From Capsicum annuum (lineage: Eukaryota > Streptophyta > Magnoliopsida > Solanales > Solanaceae), in contig NC_061121.1 of NCBI RefSeq assembly GCF_002878395.1, positions 45,349,938 to 45,413,937 of the forward strand: a stretch of DNA of 64,000 nt. The letters are read 5' to 3'. Shown here piece by piece: positions 60,939 to 64,000 of this stretch. The notes beneath the pieces were generated by a model. The model saw only the letters and a program-made list of their open reading frames with translations, did not search any database and was not told where the DNA came from. Position 1 is the stretch's first letter, and every line of letters starts with the position of its first letter. The translations under genes were made by a program, and so were the position numbers.

Positions 60939-63246
60939 TGTAACGACCCGAGACTATCTCCTAGTCGTTACACGGTGCTTACGATCCCGAGAGACCACAA
61001 GCTAACCCATGAGCTGGTACCTGCTGTGAGGATTAAACCATATAATCATGAATATGGAAGAATAACTGAGATTCCATAAGGTTTTAATAATGAAATAACT
61101 ACTGAATTATGAATCTGATAAAAATACTGAATTCTGAATAGTCTGAATAGCTAACTGTAGTGTCTAAAAAACTTCTAAACTGGATACTGTCAGTTGATGG
61201 GACAACCCCAACTAACTCTACTAACTACTGAGATAAACACATCAAGTAACATAATTTGTCCTCGAATAATGAGCACTCACCACTGCTACTATACTGCTGA
61301 TAATATAAGAGTCTAGGTGCGATCCGGGAACTAAGAGTCAGCACCTATGATATGAGACATCATAGCGCAAAAGAAAAGGTATACGATCAGTACTTTGAAT
61401 GTACTGGTAAGCTAAATGAGGTAGGCTGATATGCATGGTCTCGTGAATAGGAATGATAATAATTAACTGGACATATATGTAAAGCATAGAGTACTGAATA
61501 AAAAGAGCATGAAATCTGTAGATACTAAAAATGCAGAAAAATCGGTAACTACTATGGATGCATGACCAAGCATATAACATGAACTGAGTAAAATCTGTAA
61601 ACTAATATACTGAGATAACTAAAATCTGTATGCTTTGGTCAAACAAAACTAAGACTGAATAACTGAGCTGGGACTGTAATTGAGACTATATCTGAGACGG
61701 TGGGAGGTATCATCTAATCGATATTCCCCAATTTGAGCTAATCTGGGTCTAACCTGTAACCCCAACTGGAAGGGTGTTAATATCGTGCCACGGGTACTAA
61801 CAATGGCTGTGTGGATCCACTAAACTAATATAATATCCAAAGGACTAAGGGTGTCAAGCTTGAACTGACAGGTGACCCCTGCGAGATAGAGAAGCCTAAT
61901 TCGACGGGTGAATACTCACATCCTATGCTGGTATATAGTTCTGGAGTATAGGGAATGCCACTAACGACTCTGCCTATCTGACAGGGAAGCCGTCATCCCT
62001 ATGCTCACTCGGTGCTAAATCCTACTCCCAACTGAAAGACACTGAGTTACTAGACTATTCTGAGTTGAATAATTGATATCTGACTATTCTGATAATGCTC
62101 ATAATAAAATTTGAAGACTATACTGTAATGTACTGAGACTAGACTAAATAAACAGATATGGTTTTCGGGTATTCAATTCCCCCAGGACTCAAAACAACAA
62201 TACTGAAAAGACACTAAAGCTTGAAGGCCAGAACATGAAGGCTCTTATTTAATAAATCACTCTTGTAGGCATTTTATCAAACACTTGTACTTTATAGTTT
62301 AGTCAATTCATGGGAATAGTATAAAACTTGAAATAATAGCATGACTTCAACATTTATAACACTAAATTATGATCTATTTGGAAGAATGACAATATTAAAA
62401 CATAGAGGATTTGATAACAACGATAATTCCATTAAAGTATTGTATAAAATCAATATTCATGGAAATTCATGGAGATTCATAGTTTTAAATCACAATTTAA
62501 TATCATAAATCTTGAAAAGATGATAGATTTGTAATTAAAATGGATACCTGGACTCCATGGATGAAATAAATCTATGGATGAATATCTAACATACCTGGGA
62601 TGATAAATTTGGAAGGATTGATGGAGAGTTCTTGAGATTTGACCTTGATTCTTGAGAGCTAGAGTTTCTTGTTCTTGAAAGAGGGGATTTTTAATTTGTG
62701 AGAAAGTGAATAATGATGAATATTTAGGTCAATTAGGGGTTAAATTTTGTGTTAGGGTGAGTTTAGGGCTTAGAAAAAAGACCCAAACACCCTTAGACAA
62801 ATTTAAAAACACAAACTGGAAACTGATATCCCGATTTTTGGCCTTGGCGTGACGCGCCACTATCACACCAAGACACTAAAAAGGGGACAACTGGGACTTG
62901 GAAAAATGCCGCGACGTGCCACCATAGCGGTAAGCCTATGGATGCCAATTTGGCCATCTTCGTGACGCGTCAGGATTGCGGAGGCCCACTGAAAATTGAC
63001 AAATGTAAAATTGACCTACGATGCGACGTGCCAGGATCGCGGACCCTCACTGGAATTTTCTAAATGGGAGATTGGTCTGCTCCGCGATGCGCTAAAGGTT
63101 AAAATGATGGGGTTTAGCGACTGAAACTTAAAATCACCATAACTTCTTACCCGATTATTGAATTTAGGCGAATTTTATATTGTTAGAAAGTTAATTGAAT
63201 TTCCTACGCAATGACAAGCTCTAAACTAAAAATAATGGGTGTTTCA
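60939..63246. mobile_element. Probable long LTR (solo or truncated element)
   Basis: The left end TGTAACGACCCGAG and the right end 'gggtgtttca' form TGTAACxCCC-type inverted ends, as in several plant Gypsy LTRs. The left end also contains a hairpin (TAACGAC...GTCGTTA). Inside are G+C-richer words such as 'gacgcgccac' (about 62860-63100). The 5-bp flanks (cttag and acgag) do not match, and no primer-binding site or polypurine tract was identified, so solo LTR status is inference. No coding region. Confidence 0.45.
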
Positions 63247-64000
63247 ACGAGAAATTTTGACTTTTGAAAGAGAGTCGCCACTTAATTTTGAAAAGAAATT
63301 AAGAAACCTTTAGAGAGTTACTTAAAATAATTCTTTAAGTTTTGAAGATTCTGAGTAGGTGGTTCTTATTAACATTTTAGGAAGGTGTTAGGCACCTAAA
63401 ACTTCCGCTAACTTGCAGTTATCCGGACAGTTTGAAAATCATCTTTTGATTAACTTCAAAAAGATTAATTTTTCTCGAAAAGTGACTGTTTTTTTTCAAG
63501 AAAGCGATTTTGAAAATATTTTGGTGTTTATGCAAACTAGTTTTTTAGCGACTAAACTAAGGATTTAACTAGGTTCGCAAAGCACATAAAAAACATAAGG
63601 AATAGGGGGAAGGGGAGGAAGTAAAGGATTTAGGCCATTTGCCTAAACCAACAAAAACTGTCCTAGTCTAGTTGGGTTTTCAACCCATTTCTCCTTTCAG
63701 TCCTATTTCTATGTTTTCGAGCCCATTGACTTGAGTTTTCACTTCACCTGTATTAAGTACAACTTTGGCTTCTAGGCCCAAATGAATAAAGAAAATGACT
63801 AAACATAGATATAAGTAAATAAGTAAATAAGAGCAACAATGAATAAGTAAATTAAAAATGGGACTTTCATGTCCCCTTTTTTGCCGCTTCAAGGATGAAA
63901 TTGTAACGCATTCTTCTTCATTGATACGTCATACAATCGACTTTGGTTTTGACGATACATGCCTAATTGGCCTCTTAGAAAATGCAACGGTAAGGAATCC
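63247..64000. other. Further repeat-like sequence to the window end
   Basis: The stretch starting 'gagtcgccacttaattttgaaaagaaatt' (63272) with 'aaggtgttaggcacctaaaact' (63384-63405) looks like a retrotransposon-associated repeat common in Solanaceae; that is recall, not a search result. The 70-codon frame at 63680-63892 (minus) has no recognisable domain. The element, if any, continues past the window. Confidence 0.35.

Overview
This is a plant nuclear window, A+T-rich and dominated by transposons. The repeat content (a plant RTE-type LINE with a TTG tail, Mutator-like elements with long inverted ends, DUF1985/Ulp1 genes) fits Solanaceae well. Capsicum or Solanum is my best guess, from general recall of such families rather than any search. 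The only gene I consider intact is a three-exon 40S ribosomal protein S9 (uS4) gene at 29252-32099. It has site II, TATA and telo-box promoter motifs and a 197-residue product.

Left part (1-18.1 kb): this is layered transposon sequence, and many elements can be delimited by exact target-site duplications. There are two small Mutator-type MITEs (525-901, 1059-1363), an internally deleted Copia element with 233-bp LTRs (4197-6292), and two fold-back Mutator-like elements (6944-8339, 8404-9377). A second Copia copy lies on the minus strand (9721-17806) and was split by a 4.39-kb Mutator-like element (12325-16714). 18.1-22.0 kb: a 110-bp tandem array abuts a minus-strand RTE LINE whose 980-odd-codon reading frame is broken by one stop codon. 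22-29 kb: A+T-rich sequence with Tourist-like, Stowaway-like and long-inverted-repeat elements.

Centre (32.7-50.7 kb): two decayed DUF1985-Ulp1 cysteine protease genes, of the kind carried by Mutator-like elements, lie tail to tail (34.3-37.9 kb plus, 41.8-38.4 kb minus). Their 5' flanks are inverted copies of each other. A 165-bp satellite follows (42.96-44.38 kb), then a remnant of a third such unit and a fragment resembling the XS domain of the plant FDM/IDN2/SGS3 family. Two copies of a tiny transcription unit come next; one could encode a 46-residue amphipathic peptide. The whole 33-51 kb stretch is peppered with arrays built around the 16-bp perfect palindrome ATCTGTTGCAACAGAT, confined to introns and intergenic spaces. 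This is the most distinctive feature of the window.

Right part (50.9-64 kb): an array of about 58-bp units with GACCACNNGTGGTC palindromes, then a 5.8-kb hAT-type element with an 8-bp target duplication that holds a second, badly decayed RTE LINE. These are followed by A+T-rich tandem repeats, a 90-bp tandem array, and a long LTR-like segment. Apart from RPS9, nothing here looks like an ordinary functioning host gene. The interest lies in nested insertions, gene fragments carried by transposons, and unexplained repeat families.
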